Shown here piece by piece: positions 32,487 to 43,515 of a stretch of DNA of 64,000 bases. This DNA comes from Hyphomonas pacifica. Its GTDB lineage: Bacteria > Pseudomonadota > Alphaproteobacteria > Caulobacterales > Hyphomonadaceae. Within the stretch, counting starts at the first letter, position 1, and every line of letters starts with the position of its first letter. The stretch lies in the NCBI RefSeq assembly GCF_000682675.1, contig NZ_AWFA01000001.1, forward strand, positions 124,001-188,000, read 5' to 3'. The notes below the pieces were generated by a model, which did no database searches, had not been told where the DNA came from, and saw nothing but the letters and a program-made list of their open reading frames with translations. A program made the position numbers and the translations under genes.

Positions 32487-33733
32487 GTGCGATAAGCTCC
32501 ATTGATGTCGACATAGCCATGCGTCAGGTCGCATGTCCAGACTGTGTGCGATTGGTCCCCTACCCCGGCATCGACGCGGATCGTGAATTCAGGCTTGGCA
32601 AAGACAGCCGTAGCCGCTTCTTCGGAATAATTCTCCGCCCGGCCGCCATGTTCGGCGACCAAAACATCATCGAACCAGATCGACAGCTCATCCATCTTGA
32701 TCGGCTCCAGAGATTTGCCGACCGCCATCACGACCCGGCCCCAGTTCGCATCACCTGCCGCCATGGCCGTCTTGATGAGTGGGGAGTTCGCAATCTCGCA
32801 CGCCATGATCTTGGCGGAGAGACGTGAGACGGCACCCTCTACCGTGATCGCAACAAACTTGCTGGCCCCTTCCCCATCCTTGACGATGAGCTGCGCCAGT
32901 TCAAGGCAAACAGAGTGGAGCGCTGAGGCAAGGGCATCAAAGCGCGGATCTTCCGCCGACATGATCGGCTCCATCCCGCTGGCACCGGTCGCAAATACCA
33001 TCAGCGTGTCGGAAGTCGACGTATCACCATCCACGGTAATGCTGTTGAACGTCTCGTCGGCAATGTCTTCCAGCAGCTCCTGCAACAGAGCCGGTGCAAT
33101 GGCGGCATCCGTAAAGACATAAGACAGCATGGTCGCCATGTTCGGCGCGATCATGCCGGAGCCCTTGGCGATGCCGGCAATATTGATGCCTGTGCCCTCA
33201 ATATCCAGCGACAGGCCCGCCCCTTTGGGGAAGGTATCTGTGGTCATGAACGCCCTTGCGGCGGCTTCCCAATCGGGCGCGCCGAGCTTGGCGGCCAGGT
33301 CCGGCACGAAGGACCCGACATAGTTCGGATCTGCGAGCGGTTCGCCTATGACGCCGGTGGCAGCCAGGAAGCAGGACTCCTTTGGAACGTCCAGCGTCTC
33401 GGTCATCGCCTTGAGGGTCGCCTCATTCTTCAGCACGCCCTTCGGCCCGGTAAAGGCATTGGAATTGCCGGAATTGGCCACCAGCGCGCGCGCTGTACCG
33501 CCGCCTGCTTCCAGCGCTTCGCGGCACCAGAGGACATCCGCAGAGGCGGTATGCGACACGGTGTAGACACCAGCACAGCTGGTGCCCTCATCAAAGGCAA
33601 ACAGGAAAACGTCATCGCGCGTGATACCGCGTCGCGCATAAAAGCCACGCGAGCCAGTTGCGGCGCGCACACCTTTCACATCCGGCAGAACTGGAAAGCC
33701 GGCGGGCGCAAAGGGAGAGGGTTTCAGGTTCAA
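32483..33733 (-). CDS. argJ: bifunctional glutamate N-acetyltransferase / amino-acid acetyltransferase ArgJ
   Basis: 416 residues of the OAT family. The autocleavage region is visible as GMIAPNMATMLSYVFTDA, where the Thr of the MATM motif becomes the N-terminal nucleophile of the beta chain. ArgJ recycles the acetyl group from N-acetylornithine to glutamate in arginine synthesis. Other family blocks: ALVANSGNSNAFTG and DGDTSTSDTLMVFATG. Coupled by overlap to the isomerase gene upstream and to mutT downstream. Confidence 0.96.
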   Translation of the reverse strand: MNLKPSPFAPAGFPVLPDVKGVRAATGSRGFYARRGITRDDVFLFAFDEGTSCAGVYTVSHTASADVLWCREALEAGGGTARALVANSGNSNAFTGPKGVLKNEATLKAMTETLDVPKESCFLAATGVIGEPLADPNYVGSFVPDLAAKLGAPDWEAAARAFMTTDTFPKGAGLSLDIEGTGINIAGIAKGSGMIAPNMATMLSYVFTDAAIAPALLQELLEDIADETFNSITVDGDTSTSDTLMVFATGASGMEPIMSAEDPRFDALASALHSVCLELAQLIVKDGEGASKFVAITVEGAVSRLSAKIMACEIANSPLIKTAMAAGDANWGRVVMAVGKSLEPIKMDELSIWFDDVLVAEHGGRAENYSEEAATAVFAKPEFTIRVDAGVGDQSHTVWTCDLTHGYVDINGAYRT

Positions 33734-34686
33734 AGTTCGGGTCCTTCTGCATCAGTATCGGTGGCAAGCGCCCCTTCGGAACGTTCCGCTTCCTCTGTAA
33801 GCGAGAAGCCGGATTCCGGCACGACATGGGCGGATTTGCCCCCCTTCTCAATAGTCGCTTCGGTGCGCAGACGACGCAGGATCTTGCTGACCTGATTTAG
33901 CGTCAGGAAGGTGACGATTTCCGGTCGCATCTCCTCGCGGCTCTTTGGCGGACTGGTACGGCGATCCTTCACTTTGATGATGTGCCATCCATCTGCGGAT
34001 TGGAACGGCTCGGAAACGCCGCCTACCTTCGTATTGGCGATCGCCACCGGAAACGGATCCGGCAAATCATTCGGAGCGACATAGCCGAGATCACCATTCT
34101 CCATGCGGGTTGCCGTATCCAGGGAGTTTGCAACGACAAGGCTCTCAAAAGACTTGCCATCCTGAATCTCCTGATAGACGCGGCGGGCATCCTCTTCGGT
34201 ATCCAGCAGGATATGCGCAACGGAAACTTCGTCATTGTCCTGCTGCAGCAGGACCTGTTCCTTGTACATCGCCTCGATGCTGTCCTCGGTCACTTCGGAA
34301 GCAACGAGGTTTTCAACGAGCAGATTGCCGAGGATGCGTTCGCGCGCCATTTCCAGCCGGCGCTTGGCCGCCGGTGTCCTGGCCAGTCCGCGCGCCATCG
34401 CCTCCTGCGCCATCAACTTCTGATCAATTAATTGATCCAGAACGGTGTCATAACTCTCATTGCCTGGGCCGAACTCCTCCCCTGGCGTGATGAGACCACG
34501 GGCAACAGCCTCCAGTTCCACATCACTGACATAAATCGGATCATTATTAACCCTGACAGCCGTGACGCCTTCAACCTGAATGGAGGGCTCTTCTTCCTCA
34601 GGAGCCCCGCAGCTGCCGAGGACAGCAAGGGACATGGCCGCGAGCAAGGCTGGCAGGGATTTCGATAAGGGTTTGAGAAGCAGCAC
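33730..34686 (-). CDS. PpiC/SurA-type peptidyl-prolyl isomerase lipoprotein
   Basis: 318 residues. GTG at 34686 has GGAG eight bases upstream and opens a signal with lipobox LGSC, so it is a lipoprotein. The parvulin domain is in the middle: SVAHILLDTEEDARRVYQEI, followed by GDLGYVAPNDLPDPF and GWHIIKVKDRR. The N-terminal helical part resembles SurA/PrsA. It folds periplasmic or outer-membrane proteins. Overlaps argJ by ATGA. It is divergent from secA. Confidence 0.9.
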   Translation of the reverse strand: MLLLKPLSKSLPALLAAMSLAVLGSCGAPEEEEPSIQVEGVTAVRVNNDPIYVSDVELEAVARGLITPGEEFGPGNESYDTVLDQLIDQKLMAQEAMARGLARTPAAKRRLEMARERILGNLLVENLVASEVTEDSIEAMYKEQVLLQQDNDEVSVAHILLDTEEDARRVYQEIQDGKSFESLVVANSLDTATRMENGDLGYVAPNDLPDPFPVAIANTKVGGVSEPFQSADGWHIIKVKDRRTSPPKSREEMRPEIVTFLTLNQVSKILRRLRTEATIEKGGKSAHVVPESGFSLTEEAERSEGALATDTDAEGPEL

Positions 34687-34872
34687 GGTAAAGTCTCCTT
34701 TGGGCTGAGGGCACTGCATTGACACCCCAATGCGGCGTTCTTAAGTCTGACCCGCGCGTTGGTCGAGAGGTTTCGGCCAGCGGATGCGCGGTGGGAGAAC
34801 CCGCAAAGATCCTGTCCGACCTGCTGTCAGGATTAGAGTTTTGTCGCCCCAGATCAATTGGTGCTGCCTGAT

Positions 34873-37638
34873 ATGCTTTCTGTTGCCCGCAAGATTTTCG
34901 GTACGGTAAATGACCGCAAGCTGAAACCCCTACGAGCCCGCGTCAACCGGATTAACGCTCTGGAACCCATGATGGAGGCCCTCTCGGACGAGGCTCTTCG
35001 GGGGAAAACTGCCGAATTCCGAAAGCGCCTCGCTGATGGCGCCTCCCTGGACAGCCTCTTGGAAGAGGCCTTCGCAGTTGTACGCGAAGGCGCCAAGCGC
35101 TCTCTCGGGATGCGTCACTTCGATGTGCAGCTGATGGGCGGCATGGTCCTCCACTCCGGGAACATCGCCGAGATGCGCACCGGTGAAGGCAAAACGCTGG
35201 TTGCCACCCTGCCTGTCTATCTGAATGCCCTTGAGGGCAAAGGTGTGCACGTCATCACGGTGAACGACTATCTGGCCAAGCGCGATGCAGAATGGATGGC
35301 ACAGGTCTATACCTTTCTCGGCATGTCGACCGGCATCATTGTGCATGGCATCACGGATGAAGAGCGCAAGCGCGCCTATGCCTGTGACATCACTTATGGC
35401 ACGAACAACGAGTTCGGCTTCGACTATCTGCGCGACAATATGAAATACTCGCTGGAACAGATGGCCCAGCGCGGACACCATTATGCCATAGTCGACGAGG
35501 TGGACTCCATCCTGATCGACGAAGCACGTACGCCGTTGATCATCTCCGGCCCCACCGACGACCGCTCTGACCTCTATATCGCGCTCGATGCGCTGATGCC
35601 CCGCCTGACGGATGAGGATTACGAGCTCGATGAGAAACAGCGCTCTGTCACCTATACGGAAATCGGCACCGAGAAGATCGAAAACTGGCTGACTGAATCC
35701 GGCACGCTGGAAGGCTCGATGTGGGAACCGGCCAATATCTCCATCGTCCACCATGCGAACCAGGCCCTGCGCGCGCACAAACTCTACACGCGCGACAAGG
35801 ACTATATCGTCAAGGACGGTCAGGTGATGCTGATTGACGAGTTCACCGGCCGCATGATGGAAGGCCGCCGCCTGTCCGAAGGCCTGCACCAGGCCATCGA
35901 GGCCAAGGAAAAGGTGGACATCAAGCCCGAGAACCAGACGCTGGCCTCGATCACCTTCCAGAACTATTTCCGCCTCTACAAGAAACTGGCCGGTATGACC
36001 GGCACGGCCCTGACAGAGGCTGACGAATTTGCCGACATCTACAAGCTGGGCGTAGTGGACCTGCCGACCAACAAGCCGATCCAGCGGCTTGATGAAGACG
36101 ATATCGTCTATCGAACGGCCAAGGCGAAGTATGCCGAGATCGTCAAAGACGTGCGCGAGTGTCACGCGAAGGGTCAGCCGATCCTGCTCGGCACCGCGTC
36201 CATCGAGAAATCTGAAATCCTGTCCAATCTGCTGACGGCTGCGAAAATTCCGCACAAGGTGCTGAATGCGCGCCACCACGAGCAGGAGGCCCATATCGTC
36301 GCCAATGCCGGTGTGCCTGGCGCGGTGACGGTTGCCACCAACATGGCTGGCCGCGGTACGGACATCCAGCTTGGCGGCAATTTCGAAATGCGCCTGGAGC
36401 AGGAAAAGGCCGAGCAGGAAGAAAAGCTGGGCCGGGAGCTGACTGAAGGCGAACTGGCCATGCTGGTCAGCCAGATCAAGGCGGATATCGAAGTCAAGAA
36501 AAAGCAGGCGCTGGATGCTGGCGGCCTGTACGTTCTGGGTACAGAGCGCCACGAAAGCCGCCGGATCGACAATCAGCTGCGCGGCCGGACGGGGCGTCAG
36601 GGCGACCCGGGCAAGTCGAAATTCTACATCTCCATCGAAGATGATCTGATGCGCATCTTCGCTGCTGAACGCATGGACGCCGTGATGCGCCGCCTTGGTA
36701 TCAAGGAAGATGAGGGAATCACCCACCCCTGGATGAACAAGGCGATGGAAACATCGCAGAAGAAGATCGAGCAGCGCAACTTCGAGATCCGCAAAAACGT
36801 TCTCAAATATGATGACGTGATCAATGATCAGCGTAAGGCCATGTTCGAACAGCGCATGGAATTCATGCGCGCCGAAAATGTGACCGACACGATCCGCGAC
36901 ATGCGTGAAGACGTGATTGATGCGCTGGTTGCCCGCACGATGCCGGAAAAAGCGTATGCAGAGCAATGGGACATGGACGGCCTCTCCGAAGCCCTACGCA
37001 ATGACTTTGCCATCGACATGCCGGTCAAGGAATGGGCCGCCGAGGAAGGCGTCGCGAACAATGAAGTTGCCGAGCGCATCCGTGACGGCGTCGAGAAAGT
37101 CTACGAAGCGATTACACAGCAAGTTGGTCAGGAACAGATGCAGCGCATCGAGAAGCAGGTTCTGCTGCAGGTGCTGGATATGCGCTGGCGCGAACACCTT
37201 CAGATGATTGACCAGCTGCGCTCTGTCATCCACCTGCGTTCTTACGGCCAGCGCGACCCATTGAACGAGTTCAAGGAAGAAGCCTTCAACCTGTTCTACA
37301 ATTTGCTGAACGAGTTGCGCGCGACGGTGACGCGTTCGCTGATGCATATCCGCGTGCAGCCGCCAGCCCAGGAACAGCCGCGCCGCCCTGTGCCGCAGGC
37401 AGAACCGCCCAAGCCTGCTCAAGCTCCAGCAGCCGCGCCGAATATGCATGAAACCCATCTCGACCCGGATACGGGTGTGAACGAGATGAACCCGGAAGAC
37501 GACGCGACTCCTCCGGGACCGGAACTTCACCAAGCAGAGGAAAGCTGGGCCAACACGCCCCGTAATGCCGCCTGCCCATGCGGCTCTGGCAAGAAGTTCA
37601 AGCACTGCCACGGCGCACTGACCACACAAAAAGTGTAA
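34873..37638 (+). CDS. secA: preprotein translocase ATPase SecA
   Basis: 921 residues. Nucleotide domain 1 has [14 protein letters not shown] (Walker A) and [18 protein letters not shown] (DEAD-like); nucleotide domain 2 has [14 protein letters not shown] and the R-x-x-x-x-R finger region [12 protein letters not shown]. The C-terminus carries the SecB/zinc-binding tail [13 protein letters not shown] after a Pro-rich linker. SecA drives post-translational export through SecYEG. The frame is open to a TTG at 34858, but ATG at 34873 gives the standard N-terminus [10 protein letters not shown]. Upstream lie two weak hairpins (34776-34835) whose role is unknown. Confidence 0.97.
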   Translation: MLSVARKIFGTVNDRKLKPLRARVNRINALEPMMEALSDEALRGKTAEFRKRLADGASLDSLLEEAFAVVREGAKRSLGMRHFDVQLMGGMVLHSGNIAEMRTGEGKTLVATLPVYLNALEGKGVHVITVNDYLAKRDAEWMAQVYTFLGMSTGIIVHGITDEERKRAYACDITYGTNNEFGFDYLRDNMKYSLEQMAQRGHHYAIVDEVDSILIDEARTPLIISGPTDDRSDLYIALDALMPRLTDEDYELDEKQRSVTYTEIGTEKIENWLTESGTLEGSMWEPANISIVHHANQALRAHKLYTRDKDYIVKDGQVMLIDEFTGRMMEGRRLSEGLHQAIEAKEKVDIKPENQTLASITFQNYFRLYKKLAGMTGTALTEADEFADIYKLGVVDLPTNKPIQRLDEDDIVYRTAKAKYAEIVKDVRECHAKGQPILLGTASIEKSEILSNLLTAAKIPHKVLNARHHEQEAHIVANAGVPGAVTVATNMAGRGTDIQLGGNFEMRLEQEKAEQEEKLGRELTEGELAMLVSQIKADIEVKKKQALDAGGLYVLGTERHESRRIDNQLRGRTGRQGDPGKSKFYISIEDDLMRIFAAERMDAVMRRLGIKEDEGITHPWMNKAMETSQKKIEQRNFEIRKNVLKYDDVINDQRKAMFEQRMEFMRAENVTDTIRDMREDVIDALVARTMPEKAYAEQWDMDGLSEALRNDFAIDMPVKEWAAEEGVANNEVAERIRDGVEKVYEAITQQVGQEQMQRIEKQVLLQVLDMRWREHLQMIDQLRSVIHLRSYGQRDPLNEFKEEAFNLFYNLLNELRATVTRSLMHIRVQPPAQEQPRRPVPQAEPPKPAQAPAAAPNMHETHLDPDTGVNEMNPEDDATPPGPELHQAEESWANTPRNAACPCGSGKKFKHCHGALTTQKV

Positions 37639-37643
37639 TCCTG

Positions 37644-38156
37644 ATGGCCCGGCTGATCATGCTGTCGGGCCTACCCGGATCAGGAAAATCCACACTTGGC
37701 CGGATACTTTCCGAACGCATTGGAGCGTGTCTTGTCAGGGTAGACGTGCTGGAGCAGGACATGCGCAATATGTGTGACCCCGATCACGATGTGGGCACGA
37801 AGGGCTATGCAGCAGGTTACCAGCTGGCCTCAGAACATCTGATATCCGGCCATGACGTCATCGCAGACGCGGTGAATGCGGTAGAAGCCGCCCGAGACGG
37901 CTGGCGCACTATCGCTACCCAGGCACGCGCCCCCATCATCGAGATCGAGATTCTTTGCTCATCCCTCGACGAAGTGAAGACCCGCCTGAAAACTCGCAAC
38001 ACCGGAATTAAAGGCCTTCGCCAAGTGAGCCTGAAAGACAGGCAGCAAAGGCGCTGGGACGACAATCCGCATGCAAATTTCCGGGTCGACACGGCGGGCC
38101 GCTCCATCAATGCATGCGCGGACGAAATTGAGCATTTTTTTAACCCGGTGGATTAG
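37644..38156 (+). CDS. AAA_33-type P-loop kinase-like protein
   Basis: 170 residues. Walker A GLPGSGKST is at residues 9-17; the fold resembles small nucleoside/shikimate kinases or zeta-toxin-like kinases (AAA_33), with IEIEILCSSLDEVKTRLKTR as the lid region. Phosphate acceptor unknown. The ATG is six bases after the secA stop, so it should be transcribed with secA. Confidence 0.82.
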   Translation: MARLIMLSGLPGSGKSTLGRILSERIGACLVRVDVLEQDMRNMCDPDHDVGTKGYAAGYQLASEHLISGHDVIADAVNAVEAARDGWRTIATQARAPIIEIEILCSSLDEVKTRLKTRNTGIKGLRQVSLKDRQQRRWDDNPHANFRVDTAGRSINACADEIEHFFNPVD

Positions 38157-38229
38157 GCCTCGCCTCACACGGGAACCCTATCCCCACTTCCGCGTTAACC
38201 ATGCCGAAGCCTCAACAAGGAGACTCGTC

Positions 38230-38454
38230 ATGGGACGGACTTTGACGTTCATCATTGCCTTTATTTGCGTTGCATTCCTGCTGGTACTCGGCTGGTTCTA
38301 TTTTCAGGAAGGCTCGTTTGAAGGTGCCGGTGAACGCATGGATACCGCCATCGAAAATCTTCCGGAAGAAGCCGCCGAAGTGGCGGATGATGTTTCCGAC
38401 GCAGCAGATGAAGTCTCACGGGAGCTGGACGAACAGGCCCGCGACCCAAATTAG
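38230..38454 (+). CDS. small single-helix membrane protein
   Basis: 74 residues. One helix (LTFIIAFICVAFLLVLGWFYF) followed by a strongly acidic tail (ENLPEEAAEVADDVSDAADE). AAGGAG lies seven bases before the ATG, supporting translation. Not recognised; the tail probably faces the periplasm. Between the kinase-like gene and murB, all in one direction. Confidence 0.65.
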   Translation: MGRTLTFIIAFICVAFLLVLGWFYFQEGSFEGAGERMDTAIENLPEEAAEVADDVSDAADEVSRELDEQARDPN

Positions 38455-38513
38455 GGCATCGCCCCTCCTGATCGCTTGACATCTTTGCCTCGACGGGTGA
38501 ACCGCTAGCCGTG

Positions 38514-39452
38514 ATGATTGCAAGCCTCCCCCCCGTTCGCGGCAAGCTGATGCAGGATGCCAGCCTTGCCCCCTATACCTGGTTTCGCGTCGGTGGGCCG
38601 GCCGATTGGCTGTTCCTGCCTGCCGACGAAGAAGACCTGTCCAGCTTTCTGAAATCCTTGGACCCTGCTATTCCGGTCACAGTGCTGGGGGTGGGATCGA
38701 ATGTCATCGTACGTGATGGCGGGATTGAAGGCGTTGTCATCCGCCTGATGGGAAAATACTGGGGCGCGATTGAGTCTGAAGGCGACCTTACCGTGTCAGC
38801 CCGCCCTGGCGCGCTGGATTTGGCGGTGGCGAAGACAGCTGCGCGGGCCGGCATTAAGGGTCTCGAATTCCTGTCCGGTATTCCCGGCTCTCTTGGTGGG
38901 GCAACGCGTACAAATGCCGGTTGCTATGGCCGGGAGTTACGCGATGTGCTGGTCAGCCTGGAAGGCTACCGGCGCGATGGCACACATGTTTCCTATCGCG
39001 GACCGGGGCGCGAGGGCACCGCGCCTGAAGCGGGCTTTTCTTATCGGCACACGGACTTGCCAGACGATCTGATCGTCACAAAGCTGATACTGCAAGGCAC
39101 GGGCACTGATGCGCCCGACAAGATTCTGGAAGAGATTGAAGCCCTCCAGACGCGCCGCGCCGAAACTCAACCCATCAAGGAAAAAACGTCCGGCTCAACC
39201 TTCGCCAATCCGGACCCGCCTGGCACACCGGATCAGCGCTCCGCGTGGAAACTAATCGATGCAGCCGGTTGCCGGGGCCTTAAAGTGGGCGGCGCGCAGG
39301 TCTCTCCCAAGCATTGCAATTTCCTGATCAATACGGGCGATGCCACAGCGGCAGACCTGGAAGCGCTGGGCGAACTGGTGCGCGCACGGGTTCTGGACAC
39401 GCAAGGGGTCCAACTGCGCTGGGAAGTGCGGCGCATCGGACGAACGGCCTAA
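38514..39452 (+). CDS. murB: UDP-N-acetylenolpyruvoylglucosamine reductase
   Basis: 312 residues, type I/II MurB. FAD-binding motif [14 protein letters not shown], then [21 protein letters not shown]; the catalytic Ser lies in [10 protein letters not shown], and the C-terminus has [21 protein letters not shown]. It makes UDP-MurNAc with NADPH. A GTG directly precedes the ATG at 38514. In most relatives murC precedes and ddl follows murB; here a kinase-like gene and secA precede, and a TonB receptor gene on the other strand follows, with stops overlapping by four bases. Confidence 0.95.
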   Translation: MIASLPPVRGKLMQDASLAPYTWFRVGGPADWLFLPADEEDLSSFLKSLDPAIPVTVLGVGSNVIVRDGGIEGVVIRLMGKYWGAIESEGDLTVSARPGALDLAVAKTAARAGIKGLEFLSGIPGSLGGATRTNAGCYGRELRDVLVSLEGYRRDGTHVSYRGPGREGTAPEAGFSYRHTDLPDDLIVTKLILQGTGTDAPDKILEEIEALQTRRAETQPIKEKTSGSTFANPDPPGTPDQRSAWKLIDAAGCRGLKVGGAQVSPKHCNFLINTGDATAADLEALGELVRARVLDTQGVQLRWEVRRIGRTA

Positions 39453-41515
39453 AACGTGCCTTCGAGCCTAAGGGTGAAAATCTGGCCAAAGTCGCGTTCA
39501 CGCGTTTCCCGCACCAGAACATCATCCAGCCGGCTGCCATCATGAATTTCCCGCCAGAAATTGTCATTCTGGTTGGTAATATTGCCAATCGTGATCCGGC
39601 CGGTTGCCCCGAAAATATCCTTGTCCTCAATATAAACATATCCGAATCCGGGTGGATGAGCCTCCAGGCTGACCTCTGACAGGCGATAGAAGCGGTTACT
39701 TTTCGCCCCCTCAAACCCGATACCCCAGGCCCAATTAGTCTTCGGGATATCATGGCGCAGTTCCGAGAACAGATAATAGACCGTATCTCCATTGATCGGG
39801 CGCGTCTCACCCGTCAGCGGATCTGTCACTTCGGAGTCATACCATTCCCCCGAGAGCGTGATCTCAGCCCCTGGCACCCCTGCCCGCGCCAGCTTCAATG
39901 TGGCTTCCAACTCCGCGCCAACCTGCCATGCCGTGTCGAGGTTTCCCGGCCCGTCTCCATCATCAATCGGAATACGGTCTACAATGTCTTCGATACTCGC
40001 CCCAAACACTTTCAGCGTCGCTGCCCCCCAGGCTCCGAAATCCTTTTCCGTCTGCAGGCTGAAAATCCAACTCTGCTGCGGAACGATTTCCGAATTTCCG
40101 GTCTGGCCGTTCTCCGCGTTCAGATTCACGGAGGAAATGAAGTCAAAGAAATCCAGCTGGCCCACCTCGCGCTCCAGCCGGGTGATCAGCTTCAGGGAGT
40201 CGTCGGTCTGCCAGGTAAGGCTGGCATAGCCCTTCGGCCGCGTGAACGTGCGTACCTTGGACACATCACCTGATTGCGAAAGTTCCGAGACTTCCATCCC
40301 GAGAGAAACCTGCGCGCTGAGCCGGGGAGACAACTGGCGGCCATGCGTTATAGAAATCTCGCCGCGCTGCTCTTCGACACGTGAATTGGCATTGAACAGA
40401 TCCACCCCCTGCAAGGGACCGATACCCTCTGCCTCGCTCAAACTGGAAGTCGCGTCCAGATAGTTGAATGCCCCTTCTGTCGCGATCTGCCAGTCTCTGC
40501 CCGCAGCGTTTCCAAAGGCATATTCACTTCGCAGAATGTATTCGCCTTCATCAATGGTCTGCTGAAAGAGCGATTTCGACAGATCGCTTCCGTCAATATT
40601 GCCGCGCAGGAATTCATCCGTCATCGGGCTGTACTCGCGACTTAGCAGACCAATCATCTTCAGGCGCCCTGGCCCGATACCAAATTCATAGTCAGCGCCA
40701 AGCTCCGCGCCCCACTCATCTTCTGATCCCTTGAACAGTCGGCGCCCCTCCGGGCCGTCTACCGGATAGGTCTTTGAGACTTCCTTGTTGTCTGGCTCGT
40801 AAATGGCGTAGCTGGCATTGAGGTTTCCTACTGCGCCGCTCGCAGGCTTCCATGAAAGCGATCCGGCCACGGATGCATATTCTGCGGCGTGAGTGAAGTC
40901 TTCAAGACGCTTGTCGAGACGGTTTCCCTGACCATCCGTGATGTATTCCGGGCCATTATTGGCACCGCGTTCCGGCGAGCTGTCCAGCTCGAACGTCCAT
41001 CCCAGCGCGCCCTTCCCACCGGACAGGGCAATATTAAAGTCATTATAGTAAGGAGGCAGATTATCCCGGAAGCGGGAAGACCAGCTCCATGTACCAGCCG
41101 TCTTGCCCAGACCATTGGTAACGACATTCACCACCTGTCCGGACAGACCCGGAATATCGAACTGGCTGCCATCGACCAATTCGATGCGCACGACATTCTG
41201 CGCCACGATCCGGCCAAGTGACTCAACCGCACCATTGGACTTTCCCGAAACCCGCTGGCCATTGATCAGCACATTGCCGTGCGCCTGACCAAAGCCGCGT
41301 TGATTGCTGTTATCCCCCTGAATGGCGAAGCCCGGAATCCGGGTGACCATATCCAGAGCCGTTCTGGGGCTGTACTGGCGAAAGTCTTCCAGCGTGTAGA
41401 CGGTCACCTCGGAAATCTGTTCTTCTGTCTCTGCGGCACAAGCCCATGGCGAGACAGCCAGGCTATTCGCAGTAATCAAAAATAGGCTGAAACAGACTCG
41501 CGCCGTGATGTTCAC
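39449..41515 (-). CDS. TonB-dependent receptor-like outer-membrane protein
   Basis: 688 residues. Signal peptide to about residue 28 (SPWACAA), then a plug domain ([45 protein letters not shown]) and a long beta-barrel ending in phenylalanine (LRLEGTF), as needed for BAM insertion. No clear TonB box before the plug; [14 protein letters not shown] residues [11 protein letters not shown] may serve. Substrate unknown. It lies reversed between murB and ddl, splitting the division and cell wall cluster. Two inverted repeats lie in its upstream region (41548-41607). Confidence 0.88.
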   Translation of the reverse strand: MNITARVCFSLFLITANSLAVSPWACAAETEEQISEVTVYTLEDFRQYSPRTALDMVTRIPGFAIQGDNSNQRGFGQAHGNVLINGQRVSGKSNGAVESLGRIVAQNVVRIELVDGSQFDIPGLSGQVVNVVTNGLGKTAGTWSWSSRFRDNLPPYYNDFNIALSGGKGALGWTFELDSSPERGANNGPEYITDGQGNRLDKRLEDFTHAAEYASVAGSLSWKPASGAVGNLNASYAIYEPDNKEVSKTYPVDGPEGRRLFKGSEDEWGAELGADYEFGIGPGRLKMIGLLSREYSPMTDEFLRGNIDGSDLSKSLFQQTIDEGEYILRSEYAFGNAAGRDWQIATEGAFNYLDATSSLSEAEGIGPLQGVDLFNANSRVEEQRGEISITHGRQLSPRLSAQVSLGMEVSELSQSGDVSKVRTFTRPKGYASLTWQTDDSLKLITRLEREVGQLDFFDFISSVNLNAENGQTGNSEIVPQQSWIFSLQTEKDFGAWGAATLKVFGASIEDIVDRIPIDDGDGPGNLDTAWQVGAELEATLKLARAGVPGAEITLSGEWYDSEVTDPLTGETRPINGDTVYYLFSELRHDIPKTNWAWGIGFEGAKSNRFYRLSEVSLEAHPPGFGYVYIEDKDIFGATGRITIGNITNQNDNFWREIHDGSRLDDVLVRETRERDFGQIFTLRLEGTF

Positions 41516-41547
41516 GCCGGTACCCCTCCCTGAATTTTATGGCTGTG

Positions 41548-41571
41548 ATCAGATGCCGTGCGGTATCTGAT
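41548..41571. repeat. inverted repeat upstream of TonB receptor gene
   Basis: ATCAGAT (41548-41554) and ATCTGAT (41565-41571), extending inward to a 10-bp stem with one G-T pair around GTGC. It starts 33 bases upstream of the receptor start and could be an operator or a leader hairpin. Confidence 0.5.
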
Positions 41572-41591
41572 TCTCATATTTGATGGAGAGC

Positions 41592-41607
41592 GACTACACA
41601 CGTAGTC
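41592..41607. repeat. second inverted repeat upstream of TonB receptor gene
   Basis: GACTAC, ACAC, GTAGTC: perfect 6-bp arms, in the 234-base region between the divergent receptor and ddl genes. Regulator unknown. Confidence 0.45.
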
Positions 41608-41749
41608 AACTCATAGCAAGAATACGGAGCATGTATTTTTCGTAATTCAGGCCATGAATTGCTTTCACGCTGCCATGCTAAGGCCGTTTTAACCCTGCAA
41701 ACGCGATGACTAGACTTAACGCCGCTGGGCCAATTTGCAGGAAGAAAAG

Positions 41750-42658
41750 ATGAAACGTGTTGCCGTGATCTATGGGGGTTGGTCGTCCGAACGGGAAGTC
41801 TCACTGTCATCTGGACAGCAGATGGCTGAAGCCGCGCGCAAAAGCGGATACGATGTGGTGGAGATTGATGCCGGACGGAATCTGGCAGAACAACTGACCG
41901 AGGCGAGACCGGATGCAGTGCTGAATGGTCTGCACGGGCCCTGGGGCGAGGATGGCTGCGTGCAGGGTGTTATGGAAGTGCTGGGCCTGCCCTACTCTCA
42001 CTCCGGCGTGCTCGCTTCTGCCCTGGCGATGGACAAGTTGAAGTCCAAGGCCGTCTACCAGCAGGCCGGTATCCCTGTTGCCCAGGACAAACGCGTGACC
42101 CGGGAAGAAGCCGCTGCCGCACACCCGCTGGCCCCGCCCTATGTCATCAAGCCGGTTGCTGAAGGGTCCAGCTTTGGCGTGCTGATCGTTCGTGAAGGCG
42201 CAAATGCCCCTGCCCTGGAACTAACCAGCAGCAATTGGCGCTATGGCGATAATCTGATGGCCGAGGAATTCATTCCAGGACGCGAGCTGACCGTCGCGGT
42301 TCTAGGGGATCGCGCGCTGGCTGTCACAGAGATAACGACCTTAAGAGACTATTACGATTTTGATGCAAAATATGCAGCCGGAGGATCGCAACATGTGATC
42401 CCGGCAGAATTGCCAGCTGATGTCACACAGGCCGCGATGGATTACGCGCTGAGGGCACATCAAGCACTAGGATGCCGGGGAGCGACGCGATCCGATTTTC
42501 GCTATGATGACAAGAGAGACCGGCTCGTGATTCTGGAAACCAATACACAACCCGGCATGACGCCCACCTCGCTTGTCCCTGAACAGGCCGCTTTCGTGGG
42601 GATGTCCTTCGAAGAGCTGGTCGCCTGGATGATCAAGGATGCTTCATGCCAAAGGTAA
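41750..42658 (+). CDS. ddl: D-alanine-D-alanine ligase
   Basis: 302 residues, DdlB type. ATP-grasp ligase with [14 protein letters not shown] at the N-terminus, [32 protein letters not shown] and the C-terminal [14 protein letters not shown]. It makes the D-Ala-D-Ala dipeptide of peptidoglycan. ATG at 41750 has AGGAAG upstream. The stop overlaps ftsQ by 13 bases. First gene of the rightward ddl-ftsQ-ftsA block. Confidence 0.96.
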   Translation: MKRVAVIYGGWSSEREVSLSSGQQMAEAARKSGYDVVEIDAGRNLAEQLTEARPDAVLNGLHGPWGEDGCVQGVMEVLGLPYSHSGVLASALAMDKLKSKAVYQQAGIPVAQDKRVTREEAAAAHPLAPPYVIKPVAEGSSFGVLIVREGANAPALELTSSNWRYGDNLMAEEFIPGRELTVAVLGDRALAVTEITTLRDYYDFDAKYAAGGSQHVIPAELPADVTQAAMDYALRAHQALGCRGATRSDFRYDDKRDRLVILETNTQPGMTPTSLVPEQAAFVGMSFEELVAWMIKDASCQR

Positions 42659-43515
42659 GCCGCAACCAGACTGTCCCAAAGAAATCGTCACGCAAGCCCG
42701 CCGTCATCGTGGATGAGGTGACGGGCGAGGAAGTGCGCGTCTCTTCCGTGATTTTCGGGTTCGTGATGCTGGTCGCCATTGTGGTGGCGACGGCTGCCTG
42801 GATGGGCGGGTCTATGTCGCAGATAGAAAGCCGCTTTGCTGGCTTCATGGATGACACGGCCCGCGTCATGGGCATCTCTGTCAACGATGTCTCCGTGATC
42901 GGTCTGGAACAGGACCCTGCCCTGGCGCAGGATATCCGCGCCGCTGCCATGATTGAGCCGGGCGAGAACATGTTTCGCGCTGATCCGCATTTGATCCGTC
43001 GCCGCGTGGAGGGCACCCGCAAGGTGCTGAATGTGCGCGTTCATCGCCTGTGGCCGGACCAAGTGGTCATCTTGGCCGATGCCGCAGAACCGGTCGCCCT
43101 GTGGCATGATAGCAAGAAATGGACAGTTGTGGACGGCCTTGGCCGTATCATTCCGGATGCCCGACCGGAAGATCACAAAGGCCTGGTACGCCTAGCTGGC
43201 CGCGGCGCGCCGCAAGCTGCGCCGGTTCTGGCTGCGGCCCTGGAGACCGAGCCGGATGTAGCGCAGGGTATTGCCATCGCCACCCGCATCAATGACCGCC
43301 GTTGGGACATGCGCCTGATCAATGGTGCCACCGTGCGCATGCCGGAAGATGATGGCCTGACGAATGCTCTGGACCAGCTGTCCACGCTGCAGGTTCGCAC
43401 CGCGCTGATGCAGCGCCCGCTGGAAACCATAGACCTGCGCAATCAGGGCCGCGTCTATCTGACACCGATCGACCCGCCAGACTTTGCCGCCCGTGAAGAG
43501 GCGCCGCGCAGCTGA
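42646..43515 (+). CDS. ftsQ: cell division protein FtsQ
   Basis: 289 residues. Short basic cytosolic N-terminus, one helix ([19 protein letters not shown]), then the POTRA domain ([21 protein letters not shown]) and FtsQ beta domain ([19 protein letters not shown]). It links early and late division proteins in the periplasm. Start overlaps ddl; stop overlaps the ftsA start (TGATG). Confidence 0.93.
   Translation: MPKVSRNQTVPKKSSRKPAVIVDEVTGEEVRVSSVIFGFVMLVAIVVATAAWMGGSMSQIESRFAGFMDDTARVMGISVNDVSVIGLEQDPALAQDIRAAAMIEPGENMFRADPHLIRRRVEGTRKVLNVRVHRLWPDQVVILADAAEPVALWHDSKKWTVVDGLGRIIPDARPEDHKGLVRLAGRGAPQAAPVLAAALETEPDVAQGIAIATRINDRRWDMRLINGATVRMPEDDGLTNALDQLSTLQVRTALMQRPLETIDLRNQGRVYLTPIDPPDFAAREEAPRS

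Noticed and set aside
34784-34909. 41-codon frame upstream of and overlapping the secA start, possible SecM-like leader peptide
   Set aside because: No convincing ribosome site at good spacing, no signal peptide, and overlap with secA in another frame. Chance is likelier in this composition.
34930-36966. 678-codon open frame antisense to secA
   Set aside because: It is the reverse-strand shadow of a highly conserved GC-rich gene; its sequence is His/Val-rich without family signatures.
41592-41607. TACACACGTA as a second BlaI operator
   Set aside because: The BlaI core needs TACA-N2-TGTA; this has different spacing and lacks the TGTA half.
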